29,899 nt of DNA from a virus. The stretch spans positions 1 to 29,899 of IMG/VR virus record IMGVR_UViG_3300000313_000009. One strand, written 5' to 3'. A program made the translations under genes and the position numbers. A model generated the notes under the pieces. The model worked only from the letters and a program-made list of their open reading frames with translations, had not been told where the DNA came from and did not search any database. Below, piece after piece: positions 1 through 5,422 of this stretch; the first letter of the stretch is position 1, and the number at the start of each line of letters is the position of its first letter.

Positions 1-88
1 AGTTTGCTGCTTCGTATTTATTCCCACGGCATGCATTGACGTATTCATTCAGCCCGGGCAATCGCATGGGTATTGTTATTTGGATCAT
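1..88 (-). CDS. RusA-family Holliday junction resolvase, N-terminal part (cut by window edge)
   Basis: Only the first 29 residues lie in the window. After a short hydrophobic strand they read PGLNEYVNACRGNKYEAAN, which resembles the N-terminus of RusA-type crossover junction endodeoxyribonucleases, where a proline-leucine-asparagine segment opens the fold. RusA enzymes cleave four-way DNA junctions as dimers during phage recombination and replication. The catalytic aspartates lie further along and cannot be checked here. The ATG overlaps the stop codon of the preceding small gene in an ATGA arrangement, indicating translational coupling at the end of the early operon. The family call rests on a short stretch, so it is likely but not proven. 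Confidence 0.72.
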   Translation of the reverse strand, partial: MIQITIPMRLPGLNEYVNACRGNKYEAAN

Positions 89-222
89 AACCCCTTAACC
101 CTCTTTCTAAGCCTTTCTATCCGCTTTTTATTTCTGCTTTCCGGTGGTAAAATCAGTTCCCATGCTAGAGCAGAAGCCCAACTGTATTCGGTTTTTCTGC
201 GAGTTTGATTCCAATTTTTCAT
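85..222 (-). CDS. small basic phage protein (45 aa) upstream of rusA-like gene
   Basis: A 45-residue protein beginning MKNWNQTRRKTEYSW and ending in a very basic helix (NKKRIERLRKRVKGL). The ATG is preceded by GGTGACAGGAAA, a usable ribosome binding site, and the stop overlaps the start of the RusA-like gene as ATGA. No family is recognised. Its charge would allow nucleic-acid binding, but that is only a guess. Its support is the overlap with its neighbour, its ribosome binding site and its place in the same-strand gene series. Confidence 0.6.
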   Translation of the reverse strand: MKNWNQTRRKTEYSWASALAWELILPPESRNKKRIERLRKRVKGL

Positions 223-343
223 TTTCCTGTCACCTTTTTAATATACATTTTCTAATTTTTATTGGTTTAAAATATTGCCTGCCTAAAATCCATCAAGAAC
301 ATTTATCAAATTTAATGCACCATACGTAATTGGTCTTTTATGG

Positions 344-508
344 TCAATTCCTTTTTTTATCAGCTTCGAGGCGTTCCCTAAGCTCTTTTAAAATTCTATA
401 TTGCTGTTCGTGATCTGTAGTATCTTGATTTTTCTCTTTATTCCAATCAATACTATAAGCTTCATAGTTTATCATTGCATTCAACTTTTCATCGCTAATT
501 TTTTCCAT
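344..508 (-). CDS. small hypothetical phage protein (54 aa)
   Basis: A 54-residue hydrophilic protein starting MEKISDEKLNAMINYEAYSI, probably mostly helical, with a charged C-terminal helix (RILKELRERLEADKKRN). The start is preceded by GGAGAGCTGACA. That sequence also forms the last codons of the upstream gene, whose stop ends only 2 nt before this ATG, so the two are closely coupled. No function is recognised. After its stop, 223-343 holds only ORFs of about ten codons and no clear signal. Confidence 0.65.
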   Translation of the reverse strand: MEKISDEKLNAMINYEAYSIDWNKEKNQDTTDHEQQYRILKELRERLEADKKRN

Positions 509-510
509 TG

Positions 511-738
511 TCAGCTCTCCTGTGTGGGTAATATTGTTTGGAATAAGGGATTTGCATTATCAACAAAAGCTCTGCATTCTTTACATTTTTCTAAATGTGA
601 TTCTGTTGAACGATCTATTAATCCATAACAAAATTGCCTATTATCGTACTGCCCATATTCATTCGTAGTTGTGTTAGCCTTTTTACAATCATCATCAAGC
701 TTTTTGCCTCTTAATTGTCTACGTGATCCTGCTTTCAT
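511..738 (-). CDS. small cysteine-containing phage protein (75 aa)
   Basis: A 75-residue protein with a basic N-terminus (MKAGSRRQLRGKKLDDDCKK) and four cysteines, two of them in a C-x2-C pair (EKCKECRAF). The arrangement suggests a small metal-binding or structural fold, but no family is recognised. The ATG lies 7 nt after AGGAGGG, a strong ribosome binding site that itself lies inside the tail of a broken zinc-ribbon gene (735-791). The stop is 2 nt from the next start, so it belongs to the early operon. Confidence 0.65.
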   Translation of the reverse strand: MKAGSRRQLRGKKLDDDCKKANTTTNEYGQYDNRQFCYGLIDRSTESHLEKCKECRAFVDNANPLFQTILPTQES

Positions 739-791
739 TTGCTAGCCCTCCTATTCCATGCTTCTATAGCCGTATCAGCATTTTTGCATTT
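735..791 (-). pseudogene. C-terminal remnant of a Lar-like zinc-ribbon gene
   Basis: After a TAA stop, this frame reads KCKNADTAIEAWNRRASK and then stops at a TGA overlapping the next ATG. The piece AD-A--AWNRR matches the C-terminus of the intact zinc-ribbon proteins at 998-1379, but it has no start codon, and the cysteine-rich N-terminal half is missing from this frame. It looks like the leftover of a fourth paralogue after a deletion or frameshift. Its AATAGGAGGG codons still provide the ribosome binding site of the gene starting at 738, which may be why this end survived. Confidence 0.6.
746..752 (-). promoter_or_regulatory. Shine-Dalgarno AGGAGGG inside the remnant's R-R-A codons
   Basis: Read on the minus strand, TGG AAT AGG AGG GCT encodes W-N-R-R-A in the remnant frame. 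AGGAGGG lies 7 nt before the ATG at 738 and is the only ribosome binding site for that gene. Confidence 0.75.
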
Positions 792-1008
792 TTATTTTGT
801 CTTTAACATCATGCTTCATCACCATTTTTAAAGCTAAAAGGAATTGTACATCTTCTTCAATCTTTTCCATTGCTAAATCTCCTTTTACCTTAATATATTT
901 TTTGTACCTTCTGTCGAAATTACAATATTCTATACATTGTTCGCATGGCTTTTCGTCTAATTCGCAAAATGCGTAGGTGCATAAGTAGCAAGCTTTTTTA
1001 AGTTTCAT
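775..1008 (-). CDS. cysteine-rich small phage protein (77 aa), possible internal second start
   Basis: A 77-residue protein whose first 30 residues carry six cysteines (C-x2-C at YLCTY, C-x2-C at PCEQC, plus two more), likely a small zinc-binding module, followed by a basic stretch and a helical C-terminus. It starts 6 nt after AGGAGGG, which lies in the terminal codons of the upstream zinc-ribbon gene; the two overlap by 11 nt. A second ATG at 870, in the same frame, has its own strong AAGGAGA site, so a 31-residue C-terminal product may also be made. The C-terminus may be a fusion with debris of a fourth Lar-like gene, since the remnant tail at 735-791 follows in another frame. Confidence 0.62.
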   Translation of the reverse strand: MKLKKACYLCTYAFCELDEKPCEQCIEYCNFDRRYKKYIKVKGDLAMEKIEEDVQFLLALKMVMKHDVKDKIKMQKC

Positions 1009-1207
1009 CGTTATCCCTCCTGTTCCATGCTTTTACAAATTTTCCGTAATCAACACAACCAATGCAAAAGCTAATACCGCATTTACAATCTATGTGATAT
1101 GAATCTCCTCCACTGTCCGGATCGTTAAATGTCGGTTTCCATTCTTCCGGCCCGCCAGATACTTTTACGTTGCTATTGCAAATCGGGCACGGCTTAATAT
1201 TTTCCAT
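998..1207 (-). CDS. Lar-like zinc-ribbon protein (69 aa)
   Basis: Starts MENIKPCPICNSN, has a second C-x-C pair (HIDCKCGISFC), and ends in KAWNRRDNDET. This two-CxxC zinc ribbon with a terminal A-W-N-R-R is the signature of the restriction alleviation protein Lar family; Lar proteins modulate type I restriction in enteric systems, but most phage homologues are untested. The middle P-T-F--P-D-S-G-G segment is also typical. I chose the ATG at 1207 because GGAGGG lies 6 nt upstream. A longer frame to 1312 adds a hydrophobic stretch that merely reads the neighbouring gene out of frame. It overlaps the previous gene by 14 nt. Confidence 0.75.
   Translation of the reverse strand: MENIKPCPICNSNVKVSGGPEEWKPTFNDPDSGGDSYHIDCKCGISFCIGCVDYGKFVKAWNRRDNDET
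1015..1021 (-). promoter_or_regulatory. Shine-Dalgarno AGGAGGG within WNRR codons of the 998-1207 gene
   Basis: The codons TGG AAC AGG AGG GAT (W-N-R-R-D) contain AGGAGGG, 6 nt before the ATG at 1008. The protein motif and the ribosome binding site of the next gene are therefore the same bases. Confidence 0.75.
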
Positions 1208-1379
1208 TGTCAACCCTCCGGTTCCATATTTTCGTAGCATCTTTTTCTTTGTCAAAAGAATCAGTATGAATATTACACCCAGGACAATCAATACGATATA
1301 AAAATTTACCATATGGAAGTTTTTCTTTTGTTATATTAACTTCCGATCCACAAAATGGACATTTTAATAATTTATTCAT
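1194..1379 (-). CDS. Lar-like zinc-ribbon protein (61 aa)
   Basis: A 61-residue protein MNKLLKCPFCGSEVNI..., with a C-x2-C pair (CPFC), a second pair (DCPGC) and a terminal KDATKIWNRRVDNGKY. The length and the double zinc knuckle plus W-N-R-R fit the Lar / anti-restriction family. The ATG overlaps the end of the preceding paralogue by 8 nt and has no clear Shine-Dalgarno, because that neighbour ends in W-N-K-K rather than W-N-R-R; it probably depends on coupled translation. Its own WNRR codons (CGGAGGG) provide the site for the gene starting at 1207. Confidence 0.75.
   Translation of the reverse strand: MNKLLKCPFCGSEVNITKEKLPYGKFLYRIDCPGCNIHTDSFDKEKDATKIWNRRVDNGKY
1214..1220 (-). promoter_or_regulatory. 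Shine-Dalgarno CGGAGGG within WNRR codons of the 1194-1379 gene
   Basis: TGG AAC CGG AGG GTT (W-N-R-R-V) places GGAGGG 6 nt ahead of the ATG at 1207, repeating the arrangement seen at 1015 and 746. Confidence 0.72.
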
Positions 1380-1536
1380 GATTAATCTTTTTGTTCCATG
1401 CTTTTATTGCTTGTTTTTCACTTCCCCATCTGCCAGTACTACATTTGCAACTCACACACATAACTTGCGATAGACCATTTTCCTTCATGATTCTAAGTTT
1501 TGAATTTCCACAGTTGCATGGTTTTATTTCACTCAC
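1372..1536 (-). CDS. Lar-like zinc-ribbon protein, GTG start (54 aa; in-frame longer form of 90 aa possible)
   Basis: Reads (M)SEIKPCNCGNSKLRIM... with C-x-C and C-x2-C pairs (PCNCG, CVSCKC) and ends KQAIKAWNKKINHE, a divergent member of the Lar-like cluster. The GTG at 1536 lies 6 nt after AGGAGGG (1543-1549), a very strong site. The same frame is open up to an ATG at 1644, which overlaps the upstream stop codon. That longer form adds a 36-residue N-terminal segment without cysteines (MNEQIKQQKQYVAEIIEINE...). The upstream start lacks a clear ribosome binding site, so I favour GTG for the zinc ribbon, but both products are possible. Confidence 0.65.
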   Translation of the reverse strand: MSEIKPCNCGNSKLRIMKENGLSQVMCVSCKCSTGRWGSEKQAIKAWNKKINHE

Positions 1537-1640
1537 TGTAATCCCTCCTGTCTCATTTATAAATATTCCATGATAATAATTTTCTTCGTTAATTTCTATT
1601 ATTTCTGCAACATATTGTTTTTGCTGTTTTATTTGTTCAT

Positions 1641-1985
1641 TCATGGCAACTCAATATATACGATGATTACCTTTTCCCACGGCAATTCATCAACTTTTTT
1701 CATTGCTATCTTTTCTGTTTTTTCATCTACAACATTAATCGGCATATCGTCTATAAAATTCTGATATAAATCTTCTGCGTCTATGCTTTCAATATATATC
1801 ATTTCATCGTCTGAATAAATTCTTTCAATAGACGATTTACCCCATTTACCCCGCCAATATGCACAGTCATCGCCAGCAACGATTTCATAATTAATCATCG
1901 GCACAATACGTAAATCCGGATTTTCAGCAATTAATTTCAATAAAGTTTGTATGTTTTCTTTTTGTACTTCAATTTCTGTTTTCAT
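1641..1985 (-). CDS. hypothetical phage protein (114 aa)
   Basis: A soluble, acidic 114-residue protein. A helical N-terminus (VQKENIQTLLKLIAENPDL) precedes a mixed section with aromatic residues (DDCAYWRGKWGKSSIERIY) and acidic patches. I recall proteins of this general look in the early regions of Firmicutes phages and prophages, but I know of no function. The ATG has AGAGGG upstream. The stop overlaps the ATG of the long form of the next gene, so it is part of the same coupled series. Confidence 0.7.
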   Translation of the reverse strand: MKTEIEVQKENIQTLLKLIAENPDLRIVPMINYEIVAGDDCAYWRGKWGKSSIERIYSDDEMIYIESIDAEDLYQNFIDDMPINVVDEKTEKIAMKKVDELPWEKVIIVYIELP

Positions 1986-2014
1986 ATTTTACCCTCTTTT
2001 CATATAGTTCATAA

Positions 2015-2230
2015 TCATTCCGGATATTTTGGTAATTCCATCCAGTGAGTAACCTGTCCGTTTATTCGTGGTTCATCTGCATCATCGCAATATGACGGAA
2101 TCCATTCTCCACCGCCATCTAATGATCTATCATCATAATATGCGCCAACAGTAATACCATATTCTTTGCTATATGCAAGAACTTCTCTATCGTCATCTGG
2201 TAATTGATCTTTAATATTTATCCATTTCAT
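2015..2230 (-). CDS. DUF551-family phage protein (71 aa)
   Basis: Starts MKWINIKDQLPDDDREVLAY and ends VTHWMELPKYPE. An opening W-x5-LP-x4-VL and a closing T-H-W-M-x-LP are the hallmarks of DUF551, a small family frequent in phage and prophage early regions and of unknown function. The length matches the family. The start overlaps the end of the preceding gene as ATGA, showing coupling. Confidence 0.8.
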   Translation of the reverse strand: MKWINIKDQLPDDDREVLAYSKEYGITVGAYYDDRSLDGGGEWIPSYCDDADEPRINGQVTHWMELPKYPE

Positions 2231-2484
2231 TCACGGCAACTCCTCTCGTAAGAACTTGCAGCATATTCCGAAACTGTCATCATAGGAACATCCTCCTGCT
2301 CTTTCATCTTTCCATCTGTCCGGTATAAAACAACATATGCAGGATCATTTTTGTGGTACCTGTCAAACACTTCTGCCGACCAGTCAAACAATATACCGTT
2401 GTTGCGATATACGACCATTTCTTCGCCGTGCTTTAGTTTGTAATCGTCAGCTTTCTCAATCCACTTTTCTAGTTCTTTGTCCAA
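2227..2484 (-). CDS. hypothetical phage protein (85 aa), TTG start
   Basis: An 85-residue charged protein (ELEKWIEKADDYKLKHGEEM at the N-terminus) with a central aromatic-rich part and no recognised domain. The first codon is TTG at 2484, supported by a strong AGGAGGGG a few bases upstream. There is no ATG near the N-terminus. It lies 11 nt after the PAPS-reductase-like gene and overlaps the DUF551 gene by 4 nt. Confidence 0.65.
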   Translation of the reverse strand: MDKELEKWIEKADDYKLKHGEEMVVYRNNGILFDWSAEVFDRYHKNDPAYVVLYRTDGKMKEQEDVPMMTVSEYAASSYERSCRE

Positions 2485-2495
2485 AATTTCCCCTC

Positions 2496-3326
2496 CTACG
2501 TTATCGACTCATCTGCCATAAGTCCAAAAATCGATATTTGCCGATCGTCTTCATGTCTTGATCTAGCTTGAGCAATCCACCAATCATACATTTCATCACC
2601 GTTTTTCCAAGTCATATATTTTCCGTCAGAAATTGCCTTTTTATAAGATTTTTCACAAGCTGATTTATACATTGCAGCATATTTAGGCCAACGTTTTTCT
2701 TCTATTTTTATTTTGCTAGGGCTAGATAGCGGACACATTATACAACCTAATCGCTTGAATCCTTCGTCATACAAGGAACAATATGGAACACTATATTTAT
2801 GAATGTATTCCCATACTTCATATTCCGACCAATCAATAATAATATTTAAATATTGTTTGTCTTTGTGTTGATTACAAGTCTCAACCATTTTACGTTTTGC
2901 TCGTCTTGGAGATTCTTCATGTCTAACTCCAGTTATAACTACTCTTCCATCTCCACCACGTTCTTTAAAAATTTGACAACAGTATCTAACCATTCGCGTG
3001 GGAGGTATTCTCTTTTTTACAATCAAATTCCACATTGATACACGCGTTTTTTCAGCTGCGCCATCAATCACTGGTGGAAGTTCTAAAGTGACTTCCTGAT
3101 AATTATCTCGAACAAAATGCACTAATTCCGGAGGATCTACCGTTGTTAGATTATAATGCGCATCAAATTTCACTCCTGCGCGCTTTACTAAGTCAAGGAT
3201 TACACAACTATCTTTGCCACCGCTAAAAGCAACATAATATCCATCTGGCGGTTCATGTAATTTCAAACGAGCAATAGCTATTTTTACCTTGTCTACCTTT
3301 CCAAATAATGTATCATCAATTAACAT
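2496..3326 (-). CDS. phage PAPS-reductase-like PP-loop ATPase family protein
   Basis: Member of the phosphoadenosine phosphosulfate reductase / PP-loop superfamily. Near residue 35 it has the pyrophosphate loop SGGKDS, and near 133 GVRHEESPRR, a conserved substrate-side motif. Cysteines at about 116-117, 195 and 198 (the last two in GCIMC) could hold an Fe-S cluster, as in DndC-like relatives. Phage members are widespread, and their substrate is not established; roles in sulfur or nucleotide chemistry, including DNA modification, have been suggested. No other modification gene is visible nearby. I prefer the ATG at 3326 because GAGGA lies just upstream; an in-frame ATG at 3338 adds four residues and overlaps the preceding stop. 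Confidence 0.85.
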   Translation of the reverse strand: MLIDDTLFGKVDKVKIAIARLKLHEPPDGYYVAFSGGKDSCVILDLVKRAGVKFDAHYNLTTVDPPELVHFVRDNYQEVTLELPPVIDGAAEKTRVSMWNLIVKKRIPPTRMVRYCCQIFKERGGDGRVVITGVRHEESPRRAKRKMVETCNQHKDKQYLNIIIDWSEYEVWEYIHKYSVPYCSLYDEGFKRLGCIMCPLSSPSKIKIEEKRWPKYAAMYKSACEKSYKKAISDGKYMTWKNGDEMYDWWIAQARSRHEDDRQISIFGLMADESIT

Positions 3327-3334
3327 TTTTATCC

Positions 3335-3901
3335 TCATTCTTTTGGCATAATCATTTTTTTACTTGTAGATCCAATCAATTCATTTATTCTTCCTGTTGG
3401 TAATGACTTAACCACTTCTTTATTTGCAGCATTGTTTTTGCTTCGTTGAATAATATTGTTATACATTTTTGTAAATTGGGCGCGCGCCGTATTCAAATCT
3501 TTCGCTTCAATCGTGCATAATTCACGCTTCCCGAAATTTTCTATTGCTTTTTTTACTTCAGCGCAAGAATATTCCCATTTACCATAAAGCCATTTATCAT
3601 GAGCAAGCTTCATTGCTTCATGCCAAGCGTCATCTGCTTCAGGTATTTCCTGCTTGCCAATAAATTTTCTTATGTCCTTTGCTTCCTCAAATATTTCTGC
3701 AATCGTAGGAAACCATTTCATATTTTGCATCAGCTTCAGCATTGCAGCGTCAATTTCAGCTAATGATAATGGCATCAATGCCTTTGCATACACGATAAGA
3801 CTTCCGGTATTTATTTTGCTTTGAGGAAGTGCCATAAGATACGGCTCTAATATTTTTACTGTTTCTATCTGCTTTTCTTTTATTTTATCCATTTTATCCA
3901 T
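3335..3901 (-). CDS. putative helicase loader (G39P / loader-and-inhibitor type)
   Basis: A 188-residue helical protein. The N-terminal part (residues about 5-75) has the pattern of SPP1 G39P-like loaders: a helix with a hydrophobic face, LEPYLMALPQ, and a conserved FPTIAEIFEEA segment. These proteins bring the replicative helicase to the initiator and keep it inactive until loaded. The gene lies directly after the replisome organizer and overlaps it by 8 nt, which is the expected neighbour. The start could be ATG 3901 or ATG 3892, since the reading is MDKMDK. The C-terminal part is basic and less conserved. The family call is moderately sure. Confidence 0.6.
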   Translation of the reverse strand: MDKMDKIKEKQIETVKILEPYLMALPQSKINTGSLIVYAKALMPLSLAEIDAAMLKLMQNMKWFPTIAEIFEEAKDIRKFIGKQEIPEADDAWHEAMKLAHDKWLYGKWEYSCAEVKKAIENFGKRELCTIEAKDLNTARAQFTKMYNNIIQRSKNNAANKEVVKSLPTGRINELIGSTSKKMIMPKE

Positions 3902-4676
3902 TACGTATCATCTCGATTGCTTCGCGAGTCATTTTTGCCTGTGGATTTTCATATGCATTGTTTTTGGTAAAATTATTTTTAAGAGGGAAGATCCCTTTCC
4001 AACTGTTCATAATACTTTGATTAAGTATTTCAATTTTTTCTGCATCATTGTCCGCAAGTTTATCAAGATTTGAAAGAAGTAAAGATATCGCCCGATCTGT
4101 CATCGGTGCCTTTATCTGCTTTCGCATTTTGACAAAGTCATTAAGAGATATCATAAGATTATTATTTGATGTGTAATCATCAAATGGATAAATCTTCTTT
4201 TTATTTATATCTTTCTTTGTCTCTAACTCTTTATCTGGTTCTTTCTCTTTCTCTTTCTCTTTCTCTGTGTTACCGATTGTTACAGTGCCGTTACATTGTA
4301 ACTCTTTTTCTTTTTGTCTATGCCTTCTAACCCTTGATGCACATGATGTTTCTGATCCTATGCTTTCTCGTGTTTGTGGCAAAGAATACTCGTTTTCTTG
4401 TCCTTTTTCTATAAATCCACATTTTTCTAAAAACAATAACGTTATTTCTACATTTTTAGGATCTTCGTCAATTTCTAAAGCAAGTTCTTCTGCAAAAGTA
4501 TCTTCGATTCCATCAAAATATATTTTACCGTTATCTTTCAAACTGATAAGTTGCATTTTTAAATAAATTATCGTGTATGTATCACCCCCTGCAATTCTTC
4601 TAAGTTTTTTTATTTCTTTTTGACTAAAAAAATCATTCTTTAATTTCAACCAGTAAAATCTTTTGTTGTCACTCAT
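3894..4676 (-). CDS. phage replisome organizer (N-terminal winged-helix domain)
   Basis: The first 110 residues match the phage replisome organizer N-terminal domain: RFYWLKLKNDFF, then IKKLRRIAGGDTYTIIYLKM and EELALEIDED, ending with the helix LLFLEKCGFIEK. Such initiators bind the phage origin and recruit the helicase. A charged linker (residues about 115-165) includes a Glu-Lys repeat coded by a hexanucleotide repeat. The C-terminal part (about 170-260) is helical and ends NSWKGIFPLKNNFTKNN, like the DnaD-type tail of related organizers. AAGGTGA precedes the ATG. The gene follows the HTH gene by 21 nt. The origin often lies inside such genes, though I see no clear iteron set. Confidence 0.85.
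   Translation of the reverse strand: MSDNKRFYWLKLKNDFFSQKEIKKLRRIAGGDTYTIIYLKMQLISLKDNGKIYFDGIEDTFAEELALEIDEDPKNVEITLLFLEKCGFIEKGQENEYSLPQTRESIGSETSCASRVRRHRQKEKELQCNGTVTIGNTEKEKEKEKEPDKELETKKDINKKKIYPFDDYTSNNNLMISLNDFVKMRKQIKAPMTDRAISLLLSNLDKLADNDAEKIEILNQSIMNSWKGIFPLKNNFTKNNAYENPQAKMTREAIEMIRNG
4241..4266. repeat. hexanucleotide repeat (CTTTCT)4+CT
   Basis: Four tandem copies of CTTTCT plus two bases, coding on the minus strand for alternating Glu-Lys in the linker of the replisome organizer. Because the unit is six bases, slippage would change linker length without breaking the frame. Confidence 0.85.
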
Positions 4677-4697
4677 GTTTTATTCACCTTTGTATAT

Positions 4698-4898
4698 TTA
4701 TTTTCGAGTTTCTGATCTTCCTAGCAAATAATCCGTAGTGCATCCAAACAAATCAGCCAGTTTTCCAAGTATTTCAATGCTAGGAGTCGCCAAGTTATTT
4801 TCCCAACGATAAACGCTTTGTCCTGTGCTTGAAATTTTACTTGCCAATTCATCTTGTGACCAATGTTTCATTGATCTTTCCGATCTAAGTCTATCCAT
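4698..4898 (-). CDS. XRE-family HTH regulator (Cro/CI-like, 66 aa)
   Basis: A single helix-turn-helix domain fills the protein: WSQDELASKISSTGQSVYRWENNLATPSIEILGKLADLFGCTTDYLLG. The pattern Q-x2-LA--I--S---V-RWE----P-----L-KLA--F----DYLLG is diagnostic of the XRE family. With no C-terminal dimer or protease domain it looks Cro-like or like a small repressor. It is the first gene of the leftward early operon, downstream of the TTGACA/TATTAT promoter at 4926-4954, which it probably controls. AAAGGGG lies before the ATG. Confidence 0.88.
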   Translation of the reverse strand: MDRLRSERSMKHWSQDELASKISSTGQSVYRWENNLATPSIEILGKLADLFGCTTDYLLGRSETRK

Positions 4899-4925
4899 CC
4901 GCTGTCATCCCCTTTCATGATTTAT

Positions 4926-4954
4926 ATAATACAGAATATAATATATAATGTCAA
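4926..4954 (-). promoter_or_regulatory. early operon promoter (TTGACA-17-TATTAT)
   Basis: On the minus strand a perfect -35 TTGACA (4949-4954) is followed after 17 bp by TATTAT (4926-4931). It lies 28 bp before the start of the HTH gene and is the clear promoter of the replication operon. AT-rich inverted-repeat-like sequence around it may bind the HTH or RHH proteins. Confidence 0.8.
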
Positions 4955-4972
4955 CATATTTGTTTAAATAAT

Positions 4973-5008
4973 AAAATATCGATGCATAATAAATTGCATC
5001 GATATTTT
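4973..5008. terminator. bidirectional intrinsic terminator after the RHH gene
   Basis: A perfect 14-bp stem, AAAATATCGATGCA against TGCATCGATATTTT, with an 8-nt loop. The stem begins 4 bp past the stop of the RHH gene. T-rich sequence on both sides lets it act in either direction, although the stem is AT-rich. Confidence 0.75.
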
Positions 5009-5012
5009 TGAT

Positions 5013-5183
5013 CTATTTTTTTATATATCCATCTTCTCCATATTTTTCATTGAAAAGATTTATAGCCACATCCAGAATTCTGCTGCGTGGTATTTTTGTC
5101 TTTTTGCTTAATTCATCAAGTAATTTTACGGCTGAATTATCTATTGTGCAAGTTATTTGCTTTCTCGTTTTATATCTATCCAT
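5013..5183 (-). CDS. ribbon-helix-helix (Arc/MetJ-type) regulator, 56 aa
   Basis: MDRYKTRKQITCTIDNSAVKL... shows a basic strand (RKQITCTID), then helix AVKLLDELSKKTKIPRSRILDVAINLFNEK, the standard ribbon-helix-helix layout in which the strand enters the DNA major groove of a dimer. I chose ATG 5183 because AAAGGAAG precedes it; the longer frame from 5228 reads through the promoter. The gene has its own promoter with a palindrome over the -10 box and its own terminator, so it is probably autoregulated and could act on the early/late switch. Confidence 0.82.
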   Translation of the reverse strand: MDRYKTRKQITCTIDNSAVKLLDELSKKTKIPRSRILDVAINLFNEKYGEDGYIKK

Positions 5184-5197
5184 ATTGTCACTTCCTT

Positions 5198-5213
5198 TTA
5201 TACAATTGTATAA
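5198..5213. promoter_or_regulatory. 16-bp palindromic operator candidate
   Basis: TTATACAATTGTATAA is a perfect 16-bp palindrome lying over the -10 box of the RHH gene promoter and just before its ribosome binding site. Short palindromes at this position are typical targets of RHH dimers. Confidence 0.65.
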
Positions 5214-5233
5214 CGTTTTATTCAGCATGTAAA
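5205..5233 (-). promoter_or_regulatory. promoter of the RHH gene (TTTACA-17-TACAAT)
   Basis: On the minus strand TTTACA (5228-5233) and TACAAT (5205-5210) are 17 bp apart. The -10 box lies inside the 16-bp palindrome. The remaining 5234-5384 is AT-rich and shows no gene on either strand. Confidence 0.65.
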
Positions 5234-5384
5234 TAGATTATTTTTATAATATATACATTATGTTTATATATTAAATGCCAATTAAAACTCCAAATTCGTT
5301 GCAGGTTAACTTTTTATTTAATTTTGGTATACTTTATTGTGTATATAAAAAAGTTTCATTATACGTTGTTTATAGAAGCTTTAA

Positions 5385-5418
5385 AAAGGCTACTAGATTT
5401 TTATTTCTAGTAGCCTTT
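5385..5418. terminator. intrinsic terminator ending the tail operon
   Basis: A perfect 13-bp stem, AAAGGCTACTAGA with TCTAGTAGCCTTT, 8-nt loop, followed on the minus strand by TT and an AT-rich run. It starts 4 bp after the stop codon of the last tail gene. Confidence 0.88.
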
Positions 5419-5422
5419 ATTT

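Noticed and set aside
144-628. plus-strand reading frames at the left end
   Set aside because: They run opposite to overlapping small minus-strand genes that have ribosome binding sites and coupled starts; their peptides are biased to Phe/Ile/Leu as expected from antisense of AT-rich genes.
998-1312. 104-residue version with a hydrophobic N-terminus (MVNFYIVLIVLGVIFILILL) as a membrane protein
   Set aside because: The extension is the neighbouring zinc-ribbon gene read in another frame; the ATG at 1207 has a strong ribosome binding site.
5234-5384. holin, lysin or attachment site between the fibre gene and the RHH gene
   Set aside because: No reading frame of useful length on either strand and no repeat pair; only AT-rich sequence beside promoter and terminator.
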